Below, in pieces: positions 7,693-16,828 of a stretch of DNA of 64,000 nucleotides. A model generated the notes under the pieces. The model searched no databases. It saw only the letters and a program-made list of their open reading frames with translations, and was not told where the DNA came from. Source of the stretch: Clostridiales bacterium (GTDB taxonomy: Bacteria; Bacillota; Clostridia; Lachnospirales; Lachnospiraceae); NCBI GenBank assembly GCA_003343625.1, contig QAKV01000028.1:106044-170043 (forward strand). The letters run 5' to 3'. A program made the translations under genes and the position numbers. Within the stretch, counting starts at the first letter, position 1; each line of letters begins with the position of its first letter.

Positions 7693-9177
7693 TTGACAAC
7701 ATTTATCATCGGACTTGTCCTGCTGATCGGCGGCGGATTTTTATACGGCAAGTTTGTGGAGAGAGTATTCCGCCCGGATGACAGAAAGACTCCGGCGGTG
7801 AGGCTGGAGGATGGCGTGGACTACGTTCCAATGAACAAATTCAAGAACGCGCTGATCAATCTGCTCAATATCGCAGGAACAGGCCCCATTTTCGGCCCCA
7901 TTCAGGGCATTCTGTTCGGCCCCATCGCGTTCATCACCATTCCCATCGGATGTGTGATCAGCGGTGCGACTCATGACTATCTGTGCGGCATGATGTCGCT
8001 GCGTCAGGACGGCGCGCAGATGCCCGGCATTATCCGGAAGTTCCTCGGAGGAAAGACCTATCAGGTTTACAACATTTTCCTCTGCTTCCTGATGCTGCTG
8101 GTAGGCGCGGTATTCACCTATACCCCCGGGGATCTTTTCGCGGGACAGATCTGCGGGCTGCAGGGAATCAGTATATGGACCTGGATCATCTACGCGGTGA
8201 TCCTGCTGTATTATCTGGCAGCGACCCTGTTCCCCATCGACAAGATTATCGGACGGATCTATCCTATTTTCGGCGCGATCCTGCTGCTTTCCGCAGTAGG
8301 CGTGTTCTTCGGGATTTTCTTTAAGGGCTATCAGCTGAACGATTTGAACTTCTCCAACGGGCTGGCAGGGATCTTCAACCTGTATCCCATGTGGGCTGCG
8401 GAGGGCAACACCGGCGCGGGTACGCCATTCATCCCCGTGTTCTTCGTGACCGTGGCCTGCGGCATTACGTCGGGCTTTCACTCCACGCAGTGCACGCTCA
8501 TCGGCAGAAGCGTTACCTCCGAGAAAGAAGGCAACTTCACCTTCTACTGGATGATGATCATCGAAGGCCTGATCGCCATGATCTGGGCTGCGGCTGCCAT
8601 GGGACTGTACAACAAGGGTTCTCTGAGCGGCACCACCGCTGTGGTCGGCGAGGTGGCGAAAGACCTGCTGGGGCCTGTGGGCGGTATCATCGCCATTTTG
8701 GGCGTTATCGTCCTTCCCATCACCTCCGGAGATACGGCGCTTCGTTCCTGCCGCCTGATGATTGCCGATTATCTGCACATCAGCCAGAAGAAGAAGAAAA
8801 ACAGAATTCTGATCACCATCGGAATCTTCATTCCCGTGATCGCGATCCTCGTTTTTGCAAAGCTGAATGCACAGGGCTTTAATATTCTCTGGAGATATTT
8901 CGCATGGGCGAATCAGACCATCGCGGTCTTCGCTTTTGCGGCGATTACGATTTACTTAAAGGCGAAGAAAGGAGCTCCGAAATTCTCGTTTCTGATTTCC
9001 CTGCTTCCGGGATCCTTCTATCTGTTCATCATTTCGTCCTTTATTCTGAGCCAGTCCATCGGCTTCGGACTGAATCTGACGGTTTCTTATGTGATCGCGG
9101 CCGTACTGGTTGTGATATATTTCGTCGGCCTCATCATAGCGGGCAACAAGTATGCGGCTTCCAAATCGGAAGAGTGA
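7693..9177 (+). CDS. cstA: Carbon starvation protein CstA family transporter
   Basis: A 494-residue multi-pass membrane protein. The opening hydrophobic helix, then YVPMNKFKNALINLLNIAGTGPIFGPIQG and SGATHDYLCGMMSLR, are hallmark CstA sequences. E. coli CstA and BtsT import pyruvate and have been linked to peptide uptake; this is the shorter Gram-positive form. The TTG at 7693 is chosen because GGAGGAG lies 5-8 nt upstream and the promoter sits inside the longer frame. An ATG at 7675 overlaps the ribosome site. The substrate is inferred as pyruvate or a related small acid. It has its own promoter and terminator. Confidence 0.9.
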   Translation: MTTFIIGLVLLIGGGFLYGKFVERVFRPDDRKTPAVRLEDGVDYVPMNKFKNALINLLNIAGTGPIFGPIQGILFGPIAFITIPIGCVISGATHDYLCGMMSLRQDGAQMPGIIRKFLGGKTYQVYNIFLCFLMLLVGAVFTYTPGDLFAGQICGLQGISIWTWIIYAVILLYYLAATLFPIDKIIGRIYPIFGAILLLSAVGVFFGIFFKGYQLNDLNFSNGLAGIFNLYPMWAAEGNTGAGTPFIPVFFVTVACGITSGFHSTQCTLIGRSVTSEKEGNFTFYWMMIIEGLIAMIWAAAAMGLYNKGSLSGTTAVVGEVAKDLLGPVGGIIAILGVIVLPITSGDTALRSCRLMIADYLHISQKKKKNRILITIGIFIPVIAILVFAKLNAQGFNILWRYFAWANQTIAVFAFAAITIYLKAKKGAPKFSFLISLLPGSFYLFIISSFILSQSIGFGLNLTVSYVIAAVLVVIYFVGLIIAGNKYAASKSEE

Positions 9178-9214
9178 TGGGCTGAATTGCTATAGCGAGT
9201 TTCCCCTGGACATA

Positions 9215-9258
9215 GGGTCCGGATTCATGCCAAAAAGCATGGATCCGGATCCGTTTTT
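9215..9258 (+). terminator. Terminator after the cstA-like gene
   Basis: A long stem, GGGTCCGGATTCATGC with GCATGGATCCGGATCC (two G-T pairs), a 6-nt loop and then GTTTTT. Confidence 0.85.
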
Positions 9259-9534
9259 CTATGACGGGAAATATCATAATTATACAGGATAAAAACATTC
9301 CATTAGACGAACTGTGCGTTGAGGAAATTTGGCGTTTATGCGGCCGGCCGCAAAAAAACTTTACGGGGCGTGTAATTTATGCTAAACTGCCTACATTATA
9401 GAGGACAGATATTCATCGCAGGGGTAAGGGATTGGAAAACGGGATCGATAGCGCATTTCCCGGTCAGGATTTGTGACGAATGAAAGATTCGGCGCGCGTT
9501 CCTCAGCGTAAAACGCTTCGGAATGGAGGAAAAG
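9259..9534 (+). promoter_or_regulatory. cotH-like 5' region with promoter
   Basis: The best promoter is TTTACG (9360-9365), 17 nt, TAAACT (9383-9388), with a TGC before the -10 (extended -10). The untranslated leader would be about 140 nt; I see no known riboswitch in it. A perfect palindrome GCGGCCGGCCGC followed by seven A lies just upstream of the promoter. Confidence 0.6.
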
Positions 9535-11382
9535 ATGGTAAAAAGGGAAAGGCATACGGCAGGGCGTCTGTTATTTCTGGCAACCGCGCTGATTTTCGCC
9601 GCTGTGTTGGCGGCATATATGTACCATGAGGAGACGGCGGAAGATTTTCTGTCCGTCCGGATTTCGTTTGTCGGTTCGGATCAGGAGCAAACGGTGCGTT
9701 GCCAGCCGGGGACCGGGGAAAAGGAACTTCTGATCTTCCTGCCTGCAGGAGCCCGGGAGGCCAGATGGGAGATGGTGGAAGGGCGGAATTTTACATTGAA
9801 TGGAGAAGAGTTGAAGGACGGCGGGATGCTGCCGGCGGCTGGCGGACGATCCTACACCCTGACGGAAAGAGGGCTGGGAGGGCTGTTGAAGCGGGAGTAT
9901 ACCCTGCGGATCCTGCAGTCGGAAAACCTGGCATCCGTCTATCTGACGACCCAGAGCGGTAGCATGGATTACATCCTGAAGGAAAAGGGAAACGGGGAAG
10001 AGGGCTTTGCGTCCGTCGTGAATGCGGATGGAACCGTCGATTTTTCCGGGGCCTTTTCCAGCCTGAAAGGCAGGGGAAACTATACGTGGCTCCTGGATAA
10101 AAAATCCTTTTCCCTCAATTTTTCGCGGGAAGAGGATCTCCTTTCCCTGGGCGGGGACAGCCGATGGGTGCTTCTGGCGAACGCGTCGGAAGATACCCAT
10201 CTGATCAACCGGATGGTGTTCGAACTGATGCGGGATGCCGGAATTTCCGGCGTTCAGAACAGCGCCTGGGTGGATCTGTATCTGAACGGGGAATACGTCG
10301 GCAATTATTTGCTGTCCCAAAGGGTAAAACCGCAGGGGGCGGATCTTTCGGACGGCTGGATGGTAGAGTTCGACGGGTACTGGAAGGAAGAAGGCGGCGC
10401 GGGATTTGAAACCCGGGGAGGGGAATCCATCGCGGTCAAACTTCCCGAAAATGCGGACGAGAGCGAGGTTGGGAAGATCGCGTCACAGATTCAACGGGTG
10501 GAACACGCGATTCTGAGCGAAAGGGGGACGGATCCGGAAACAGGACTCGCCTGGCAGGAGCTGGCGGATGAGGACAGTCTGGTGAAAAAGTATGTGCTCG
10601 ACGAGATTTCCAAATGCCCTGACGGATGGAACGGCAGCAACTACTGTTTTTTGCGGGAGGGAAAAATGTATTTCGGCTCGCCTTGGGATTATGAGTTTTC
10701 CTTCGGCAATCAGCCGGCCTGGTTTTCGAACCTCAAGCTTCCCCAGGGGATTTACCATGCGGAGGAAACGGCCTGGTATGCGGCCCTATATCGAAAGCCG
10801 GAGTTTTTGGAAGCGGTGCGGGAAATCTATGAATCCGTTTTTCGGCCCTGGCTGACGGAATATGCGGAAAAAGGGCTGCGGGAGCAGGCGGAGTGGATTT
10901 CTGCGTCCATGCGTATGGACGCGGCCCGTTGGGGGCAGACGGAAGAAAACTTCCCGCGAAAGATTCGCGAGCTGAAGGACTATATCGAAGACAGGCTGCG
11001 TTGGCTGGATCGGGAGTGGCTGGGCATCGAAGCCGGCCCGGAAGAAGTTCCATATTATGCCCTGCGTCTGATGGACGGGGATTCTGAAATGGCCGTGTAT
11101 TATATACGGGAAGGCGGATATGTGGATCCGGATATGCTGCTCACGGACGACAGACATTTTGCGGGCTGGTATGAGGATGAGGGCTGCACGGTGGAAGCGG
11201 ATGTGCTGACCGAGCCCGTGAAGGGTGAGATAGTGCTATATGCCGGCTGGGATCGTTTGGGCGCCCGTCTGGTGCTTGCCGCAGGGCTGGTGCCGCTGGC
11301 CGTTCTCCTCGCGGTGCTCGCCGTATGGATTTTGCATCATCTGTTCCGGGAGAAACGGAAAAAGGAAAAAACAGAGGTTTAG
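9535..11382 (+). CDS. CotH kinase family protein with InlB B-repeat and two membrane segments
   Basis: A 615-residue surface protein. Order: signal anchor (about 10-30), beta-rich region, CotH domain (about 130-480) with SLKGRGNYTW, WVLLANASEDTHLINRM and YFGSPWDYEFSFGN, then an InlB/Flg_new repeat (FAGWYEDEGCTVEADVL...VLYAGW) and a C-terminal helix followed by REKRKKEK. CotH proteins are atypical kinases that phosphorylate spore-coat proteins in Bacillus. Two membrane segments and an InlB repeat suggest an envelope rather than a coat location here. An upstream ATG at 9523 overlaps GGAGGA (9525-9530), so 9535 is preferred. Confidence 0.88.
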   Translation: MVKRERHTAGRLLFLATALIFAAVLAAYMYHEETAEDFLSVRISFVGSDQEQTVRCQPGTGEKELLIFLPAGAREARWEMVEGRNFTLNGEELKDGGMLPAAGGRSYTLTERGLGGLLKREYTLRILQSENLASVYLTTQSGSMDYILKEKGNGEEGFASVVNADGTVDFSGAFSSLKGRGNYTWLLDKKSFSLNFSREEDLLSLGGDSRWVLLANASEDTHLINRMVFELMRDAGISGVQNSAWVDLYLNGEYVGNYLLSQRVKPQGADLSDGWMVEFDGYWKEEGGAGFETRGGESIAVKLPENADESEVGKIASQIQRVEHAILSERGTDPETGLAWQELADEDSLVKKYVLDEISKCPDGWNGSNYCFLREGKMYFGSPWDYEFSFGNQPAWFSNLKLPQGIYHAEETAWYAALYRKPEFLEAVREIYESVFRPWLTEYAEKGLREQAEWISASMRMDAARWGQTEENFPRKIRELKDYIEDRLRWLDREWLGIEAGPEEVPYYALRLMDGDSEMAVYYIREGGYVDPDMLLTDDRHFAGWYEDEGCTVEADVLTEPVKGEIVLYAGWDRLGARLVLAAGLVPLAVLLAVLAVWILHHLFREKRKKEKTEV

Positions 11383-11385
11383 GGC

Positions 11386-11415
11386 TTGTGCGCCAGACCA
11401 ATTTGAAGATATAAT
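11386..11415 (+). promoter_or_regulatory. Promoter of the vanY-like gene
   Basis: TTGTGC, 18 nt, TATAAT. Transcription would start near 11422, after the first possible ATG at 11418, which rules that start out. Confidence 0.75.
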
Positions 11416-11447
11416 AGATGCGAAATCAAAAGAAGAAGGCAGTGAGA

Positions 11448-12347
11448 ATGTTGAAAAAGAAAGAGGAGCGGACGGGAAAGAGACTGATCATCGGGTTGTC
11501 CGGCGGGCTGATTGTGCTGTTCGGCGCGCTGGCCAGCCTTTTTTCTATCTATTATGGATCCCGGGAGGAGGAGCTGAGCAGGCTGAACGCGCAGCTGAAG
11601 TCAGCGCAGGAGGAGATCGAAGACTTGGAGGCGGAGAAGGAAAAGCTCTTGGAGCAGGCGGATGCTGTGGCAGCCATGTCCCGGGACGATGTTCTCGTCC
11701 TGGCAGGAGAAATTCCCTTCGAGGTAGACCTGGACGATTGGAATTATCTGTTGGTCAACGAGACGCACCCGCTGCCGGAGGATTTCGAACCGAAACTGGC
11801 CGGGACGAGAAACGGGCAGCAGGTTGATCGGCGGATCAAGGCGGCTCTGGAGCGGATGATCGACGATGCGGCAGAGGAAGGGCTGGATCTTTTGATCTGT
11901 TCTTCCTATCGGGATTACGAGAAGCAAGACAGCCTGATGGACGAGTCCATCGCGAAATATCTTCGCCAGGGAATGGATTATAGGGAAGCATTTTTCGAAA
12001 CGAAGGAGCAGATTGCCCTCACCGGCGCCAGCGAACACCATACCGGACTGGCGGTGGATATCGTGGGGAGAGGATATCAGAGCCTGGACAGGGCCCAGGC
12101 CGATACGAAAGAGGCGGAGTGGCTGTCCGAACACGCCCACGAATACGGATTCATCCTGCGCTATCCGGAAGATAAGGAGGAGATCACCATGATTTCCTTC
12201 GAATCCTGGCATTATCGGTATGTGGGAGAAGAAGCGGCGCTTTTTATGAAGGAAAACGATCTCTGTCTGGAGGAATTTGTGGAGCTGGCGCGGTGGCAGC
12301 AGGAGCAGGAAGAGCTGGGAAAAGTTTTCGCGGGGATAGGCTGGTAA
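11448..12347 (+). CDS. D-alanyl-D-alanine carboxypeptidase, VanY/LdcB family
   Basis: A 299-residue zinc peptidase that trims peptidoglycan stem peptides outside the membrane. Residues 10-35 are a signal anchor, 40-75 a coiled coil (EEELSRLNAQLKSAQEEIEDLEAEKEK), and 130-285 the VanY domain with LICSSYRDYEKQ, the zinc motif SEHHTGLAVDI (His and Asp) and SWHYRYVG (third ligand). The start at 11448 has AGAAGG 8 nt upstream; the frame's first ATG (11418) precedes the predicted transcription start. No resistance genes are nearby, so a cell-wall maturation role is more likely than glycopeptide resistance. Confidence 0.9.
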   Translation: MLKKKEERTGKRLIIGLSGGLIVLFGALASLFSIYYGSREEELSRLNAQLKSAQEEIEDLEAEKEKLLEQADAVAAMSRDDVLVLAGEIPFEVDLDDWNYLLVNETHPLPEDFEPKLAGTRNGQQVDRRIKAALERMIDDAAEEGLDLLICSSYRDYEKQDSLMDESIAKYLRQGMDYREAFFETKEQIALTGASEHHTGLAVDIVGRGYQSLDRAQADTKEAEWLSEHAHEYGFILRYPEDKEEITMISFESWHYRYVGEEAALFMKENDLCLEEFVELARWQQEQEELGKVFAGIGW

Positions 12348-12393
12348 ACGCGCCCATAATATGTTATATATTATGGAGACGTAATAAAAAGGA

Positions 12394-12416
12394 GCCGCCT
12401 GAAGCTTTCGGGCGGC
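12394..12416 (+). other. Leader hairpin before the DUF368 gene
   Basis: GCCGCCTGAAG pairs with CTTTCGGGCGGC, just before the ribosome site GAGAGG. There is no T-run, so a terminator is unlikely. It may mask or space the ribosome site. Confidence 0.4.
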
Positions 12417-12440
12417 GGAAAAGAGAGGTTATTCGCTATT

Positions 12441-13292
12441 ATGACGAAACAATCGAATCGGGGAACATCCGCAACGGGATTTCTCCTGCGCGTGCTGCAG
12501 GGTGCGCTGATCGGCCTGGGGGCGGTTCTCCCGGGGATTTCCGGCGGCGTTCTGTGCGTGGTTTTCGGGATCTATAAGCCCGTGATGGAGCTTTTGTCCA
12601 ACCCTTTTAAGAATTTTAAAACCCATGTGCCGAAGCTGATTCCGGTCATCATCGGCGGGATCATCGGATTCATGGGAATCGCCAATCTGCTGGCCTTTTT
12701 TCTGGAAAAATATCCGGATCCGTCCGTCTGCCTGTTCGTGGGGCTGATCGGGGGGATGTTGCCTTCCCTGTTCCGGGAAGCGGGCGAGCAGGGGCGCACC
12801 AGGGGATCCTGGATCTCCATGGCCATCGCTATGGTGGCGATCTTTTTGCTGCTGGGAAGTTTAAACGCTTCTTCCGTACAGATTCTGCCTAATTTCGGCT
12901 GGTATCTGTTCTGCGGCTTCTGCCTGGCGCTGAGCGTCATCGCTCCGGGGATGAGCTTTTCCACCCTGTTGATGCCGCTGGGGCTGTATACGCCCTTCGT
13001 GGACGGCATCGGCCACCTGGATTTCTCCGTTCTGATTCCGGGCGGCATCGGCGCTGTGGTGACGGTGATCTGCTTCGCCAAAGCGGTGAACGCCCTGTTT
13101 GATCATTACTATAATCTGGCGTTTCACGCCATCGTGGGAATCGTCATCGCGGCGACCGTGATGATCATTCCATTCGGAAGCTTCGTCGCTTCCGCAGCGC
13201 AGTGCGTCATCAATCTGGTCTGCATCGCGGTAGGCGTCGTGGCGGCCCTGCTTCTGGATCGTTTTAACAGCCGGGTGCCGGTAGAAAAGTAA
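12441..13292 (+). CDS. DUF368 family membrane protein, candidate polyprenyl-phosphate translocase
   Basis: A 283-residue polytopic membrane protein. Near the N-terminus it has the DUF368 signature GALIGLGAVLPGISGGVLCVVFGIY, repeated in inverted-topology style as LSVIAPGMSFSTLLMPLGLY in the second half. DUF368 proteins (PopT) have been linked to undecaprenyl-phosphate recycling across the membrane, alongside DedA-family UptA. That would support peptidoglycan and surface polysaccharide synthesis. The ribosome site AGAGAGG is slightly distant. The function is inferred from the family. Confidence 0.88.
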   Translation: MTKQSNRGTSATGFLLRVLQGALIGLGAVLPGISGGVLCVVFGIYKPVMELLSNPFKNFKTHVPKLIPVIIGGIIGFMGIANLLAFFLEKYPDPSVCLFVGLIGGMLPSLFREAGEQGRTRGSWISMAIAMVAIFLLLGSLNASSVQILPNFGWYLFCGFCLALSVIAPGMSFSTLLMPLGLYTPFVDGIGHLDFSVLIPGGIGAVVTVICFAKAVNALFDHYYNLAFHAIVGIVIAATVMIIPFGSFVASAAQCVINLVCIAVGVVAALLLDRFNSRVPVEK

Positions 13293-13301
13293 GAGAGTTA
13301 C

Positions 13302-13331
13302 AAAAGGGGACGCGGCGACGCGTCCCCTTTT
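13302..13331. terminator. Bidirectional terminator
   Basis: A perfect 13-bp stem, AAAAGGGGACGCG / CGCGTCCCCTTTT, with a GCGA loop. The A-run and T-run let it work on both strands, for the DUF368 gene and the convergent DUF3048 gene. Confidence 0.9.
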
Positions 13332-13414
13332 GCTGCGGTTAAATGGACGGGCCTCCAACTGCGCTGACGGAAGGCAAAACAACCGCCGGAGGGCGGAAAT
13401 ACCCTGTCTTTCAG

Positions 13415-14419
13415 TCAGAAAATTTCCGTTCGATCCGCCTGATCAAAGGGTAGAACGCTGATGAATGTCTTGCCCGGGTTGACCCGGATCTGATTGCCGG
13501 AGGCGTCGTAATACCGGGTGACGCCGGTGAGGGAATCCTTGATCCAGGTGACGGGGATCGCCCGGCCGTTGGCGATAAACCAGCCCGGTTTGCCGCTGTC
13601 CAGCGTGGTCAGATATAAATAACCCTGCTTGTCCCGCACGATGGTGTCGGTATATTGGATGATGAGGTTTTCAAAGCAGAGCTGGGAACCGGTTTCCCGA
13701 TCCGTATGCGCCTTTTTGTACTGGCTGCGGTAATATCTCCCGTCTTCAGCGCTGTAGACGAATTCCGGCGCGGTGGTGGTAAAGCCCGGGGAAACCCGGT
13801 TCGCTGCGATGCCCGCAGAAGGGCTCAGGGCCGGGCCAATGGAAAACTGGAAATGCGCCCCCTGATAATAAGGGGTATGGGAGGAGGCATAACCGGCGGC
13901 GCGGATACCCTTTTGGATGTAGGAGGCGCCGGTATAGGCGTTATGCGGGGCCTTCCGGTCGCTGGTTCTGTAAGAAGCGGTTCCCTCCATCCGGGTGCCG
14001 TTTAAGTTGTTGACCTGGGGCAGATCGTAATAGGTTTTAACGTACAGATCCGGCCCGCCGTAGTGGACGAAGACGGGATCGTATTCGCAGGCCCAGTGGA
14101 TGAAATAGTCGCGACAGCTGCGCAGCGGGCCGATCCTGGTCAGGGAATCATAGTTCTCGAAGACAGCCATCAGCCGCGTGACGCCACCCTCCGCATAGGC
14201 TTCATAAACGATGTCGGCAGAAGAAAGCCCGGACTGGGGCTGAGCAGCCGAACTGTTGTCGTACATGACCGCGATGGGGCGCCGGGAATATATCGCGTCG
14301 GATACGGGCAGGCCGGTGAGATCGCTGGTCTTTGCGGCATGGGCGGTGGAGCCGGAAACCAGACAGCAAAAGCCCGCGGCCAGCGCGCAGCACATCAGAG
14401 AGAATAATCTTTTTTTCAT
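13415..14419 (-). CDS. DUF3048 domain-containing secreted protein (YerB-like)
   Basis: A 334-residue exported protein. It has a signal peptide ending near AHA (residue 28). The mature part starts LTGLPVSDAIYSRRPIAVMYDNSSAAQPQSGLSSADIVYEAYAEGGVTRLMAVF, the DUF3048 signature shared with B. subtilis lipoprotein YerB. RIGPLRSCRDYF and the DRKAPHNAYT stretch are also family features. There is a Cys pair in the signal peptide but no lipobox, so it is probably secreted. The function is unknown; a cell-wall role is an inference from its company. Confidence 0.88.
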   Translation of the reverse strand: MKKRLFSLMCCALAAGFCCLVSGSTAHAAKTSDLTGLPVSDAIYSRRPIAVMYDNSSAAQPQSGLSSADIVYEAYAEGGVTRLMAVFENYDSLTRIGPLRSCRDYFIHWACEYDPVFVHYGGPDLYVKTYYDLPQVNNLNGTRMEGTASYRTSDRKAPHNAYTGASYIQKGIRAAGYASSHTPYYQGAHFQFSIGPALSPSAGIAANRVSPGFTTTAPEFVYSAEDGRYYRSQYKKAHTDRETGSQLCFENLIIQYTDTIVRDKQGYLYLTTLDSGKPGWFIANGRAIPVTWIKDSLTGVTRYYDASGNQIRVNPGKTFISVLPFDQADRTEIF

Positions 14420-14442
14420 ACGATGTGACCTCCTTTTCCCTC

Positions 14443-14471
14443 ACTATAGCCTGTGGCCGACGGCTTGTCAA
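14443..14471 (-). promoter_or_regulatory. Promoter of the DUF3048 gene
   Basis: On the minus strand TTGACA (14471-14466), 17 nt, TATAGT (14448-14443). It is followed by AAAGGAGG and the ATG. Confidence 0.8.
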
Positions 14472-14498
14472 TGCAAAAGGATCGCGGGAGGTTAGCGC

Positions 14499-14527
14499 TT
14501 GTGATTCTGCCCGAACCATATTATAAT
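14499..14527 (+). promoter_or_regulatory. Promoter of the hisC-nadE gene run
   Basis: TTGTGA (14499-14504), 17 nt, TATAAT (14522-14527). It lies inside the upstream extension of the hisC frame, which supports the ATG at 14621. Confidence 0.8.
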
Positions 14528-14620
14528 GATATCAGTTCAGCCGTCGTCCGGGAAATCGCCGGAGGAACGGATGCTGGATTGATATCGTCCCAAAGACAAC
14601 CGAAAGATGAGGGAAAACAG

Positions 14621-15685
14621 ATGAACTGGGAAGAGAATGTGAGAAAAGTAGTGCCCTATACGCCGGGGGAACAGCCGTCCTATCGGAATGTGATCAAGCT
14701 CAACACCAACGAGTGCCCGTATCCGCCTTCGGAAAAAGTGCAGCGGGTCTTGCGGGAGTTCGATGTGTCCTCGCTGCGGCTGTATCCGGATCCGTCCGCA
14801 TCGGAACTGGTGGAAGCGCTGGCGGAGCGATATGGCCTGCAAAAGGAACAGATTTTCGTGGGCGTGGGTTCGGATGAAGTGCTGGCCCTTTCGTTTCTCG
14901 CTTTCTTCGCAGGGGAAAAACCGGTGCTGTTTCCGGATATCACATATTCCTTCTATGAAGTGTGGGCGCAGCTGTATGGAATTCCCTACCGCTGCCCGGC
15001 GCTGGACGAGGAGTTCCGCCTGAAAAAGGAAGACTATCTGACGGAGAACGGGGGGATTATTTTCCCCAATCCCAATGCCCCTACCGGTCTGGCGGAGAGC
15101 CTGGAGACGGTGGAGGAGATCGTGGCGGGAAATCCGGATTCCGTTGTCATCGTGGACGAGGCTTATGTGGACTTTTGCGGAAACAGCGCCATGGAGCTGG
15201 TGAATCGGTATGAAAATCTGCTGGTGGTGCAGACCTTTTCCAAATCCAGAGCCCTGGCGGGGCTTCGGATCGGGTTCGCGGCCGGGTCTCCGAAGCTGAT
15301 CCACTATTTGAATGACGTGAAGTTTTCTTTCAATTCCTATACCATGAACCGCCTGACCATCGCCTGCGGCAGGGCCTGCCTGGAGGATGAAGCCTGGTTT
15401 GAAGAAACCGTTGGAAAGATCGTGTCCACCCGGGAGCGAATGAAAAACGGCCTGAGGGCATTGGGCTTTTCCTTCCCGGATTCCGGGGCAAATTTCATTT
15501 TTGCCCGCCACGAATCCGTTCCGGCCCGACAGCTGTTCGACGCGCTGCGGGAAGCCGGGATTTTCGTGCGGCATTTCGACCGGCCCCGTATCGATGATTA
15601 CCTGCGCATTTCCGTGGGGACGGACGCGGAGGCAGATCGTCTGATGGAATTTTTGAAAGAGTACCTGGAGAAGAGAAGAGCCTAG
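14621..15685 (+). CDS. hisC: Histidinol-phosphate aminotransferase (class I/II, PLP)
   Basis: A 354-residue aminotransferase. It contains LNTNECPYPPS, the substrate-side N-terminus typical of HisC, FPNPNAPTG, VIVDEAYVDF and the PLP lysine in TFSKSRALAGLR (about K208). It converts imidazole-acetol phosphate and glutamate to histidinol phosphate, and many HisC also act on aromatic amino acids. There are no other his genes nearby, so a broader aromatic role is possible. The ATG at 14621 was chosen because the promoter lies inside the longer frame. Confidence 0.9.
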   Translation: MNWEENVRKVVPYTPGEQPSYRNVIKLNTNECPYPPSEKVQRVLREFDVSSLRLYPDPSASELVEALAERYGLQKEQIFVGVGSDEVLALSFLAFFAGEKPVLFPDITYSFYEVWAQLYGIPYRCPALDEEFRLKKEDYLTENGGIIFPNPNAPTGLAESLETVEEIVAGNPDSVVIVDEAYVDFCGNSAMELVNRYENLLVVQTFSKSRALAGLRIGFAAGSPKLIHYLNDVKFSFNSYTMNRLTIACGRACLEDEAWFEETVGKIVSTRERMKNGLRALGFSFPDSGANFIFARHESVPARQLFDALREAGIFVRHFDRPRIDDYLRISVGTDAEADRLMEFLKEYLEKRRA

Positions 15686-15709
15686 CCGTTTTGCCGGGGG
15701 GAGTACCGA

Positions 15710-16828
15710 ATGGAAAAAGCGACACCGAAAAACCTGCAGTTTTGCATTCTTTCCGCCATCGGGATGATTCTGGTGGTGATGGGACACGTGGACGAAGGGA
15801 TGCTGACGGTGGGGGGACTGTTCCCCTATTATTCCTTCCATATCGCCCTGTTTTTGTTCATTTCCGGATATTTTTACCGGGCAGAGGAAGAGGAATACAT
15901 CGGAGCCTGGCTGGTCAGAAAGACCAGAACCCTGCTGTTTCCCTATTTCATCTGGAACCTGTTTTACGGGCTGCTGGTCTGTCTGCTGCGGGCCTGCGGC
16001 TTTTATATCGGCAATGAGCCGTCTTTGTGGACGCTGTTCGTGGAGCCTTTTTTGTCCGGCCATCAGTTTCTGTATAACGCTCCGGCCTGGTTTGTGCCGG
16101 CGCTTTTTCTGGCGGAGGCGGCGAATCTGATCGTCCGCAGGATCCTGTCCCTGATGCGCATCCGGAACGAATGGATCATCGGCGGGTTATATCTGTGCCT
16201 GGGACTGGCCGTAGTCTGGCTGTCCCAAAACGGCTACGTCTACGACTGGTATCGGATTCCCGGCAGGATCATGTACATGTTGCCCTGTTATCAGATGGGG
16301 CGGCTGTACCGGACGAAGCTGGAAGCCGGGGACAGGCTGCCGGGGTGGCTGTATTTCGGCGTTCTGCTCGTCGTCCAGTTGACTCTGGCGGCCTGCTGCA
16401 ACGGCCTGGCGGTCAGCGCCGCCTGGTGCAACGGCTTTTTGAACGGGCCTCTGGTGCCCTATCTGACTGCGGTCACGGGAATCGCTTTTTGGCTGCGGAT
16501 CGCCAGGATCCTGACGCCGGCGCTGGGAAAGAGTCGGTTCTGGCTGTATTTTGGAAGCCATACGTTTTCCGTGATGATGCACCAGATTCCGGCCTTCCTC
16601 GCGGTGAAGGGAGGGTTCGCGCTGACGGCCGCCCTGGCGGCGGGCTTTTCGGATTTTGACTGGGAGGCCTTTTTCACGGACGTCTATTATGTCTATCTGC
16701 CCGGCGGTCTGGATCAGTTTCGGATGCTGTATGTCGTTGCCGGCATTGCTTTGCCCCTTTTACTGTGCCGTCTGCTGGATTTGCTGGAAAGGAGGCTTCC
16801 ATGGAAGCTTACGAAGATTTTGCGTTAG
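15710..16828 (+). CDS. Acyltransferase 3 family membrane protein
   Basis: A 372-residue protein with about ten hydrophobic segments. The first reads LSAIGMILVVMGHVDEG, with the family's catalytic-type histidine, followed by YYSFHIALFLFISGYFY and VRKTRTLLFPYFIWN, all typical of Acyltransferase_3 and fucose-4-O-acetylase relatives. These move acetyl or other acyl groups from the cytoplasm onto surface sugars or lipids. It lies 24 nt after hisC; its 3' end overlaps the methyltransferase gene by 28 nt. The acceptor cannot be told from sequence. Confidence 0.85.
   Translation: MEKATPKNLQFCILSAIGMILVVMGHVDEGMLTVGGLFPYYSFHIALFLFISGYFYRAEEEEYIGAWLVRKTRTLLFPYFIWNLFYGLLVCLLRACGFYIGNEPSLWTLFVEPFLSGHQFLYNAPAWFVPALFLAEAANLIVRRILSLMRIRNEWIIGGLYLCLGLAVVWLSQNGYVYDWYRIPGRIMYMLPCYQMGRLYRTKLEAGDRLPGWLYFGVLLVVQLTLAACCNGLAVSAAWCNGFLNGPLVPYLTAVTGIAFWLRIARILTPALGKSRFWLYFGSHTFSVMMHQIPAFLAVKGGFALTAALAAGFSDFDWEAFFTDVYYVYLPGGLDQFRMLYVVAGIALPLLLCRLLDLLERRLPWKLTKILR

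Noticed and set aside
9389..9534. Riboswitch in the long cotH-like leader
   Set aside because: I compared it by eye with c-di-GMP, SAM, lysine and purine aptamers and found no conserved core.
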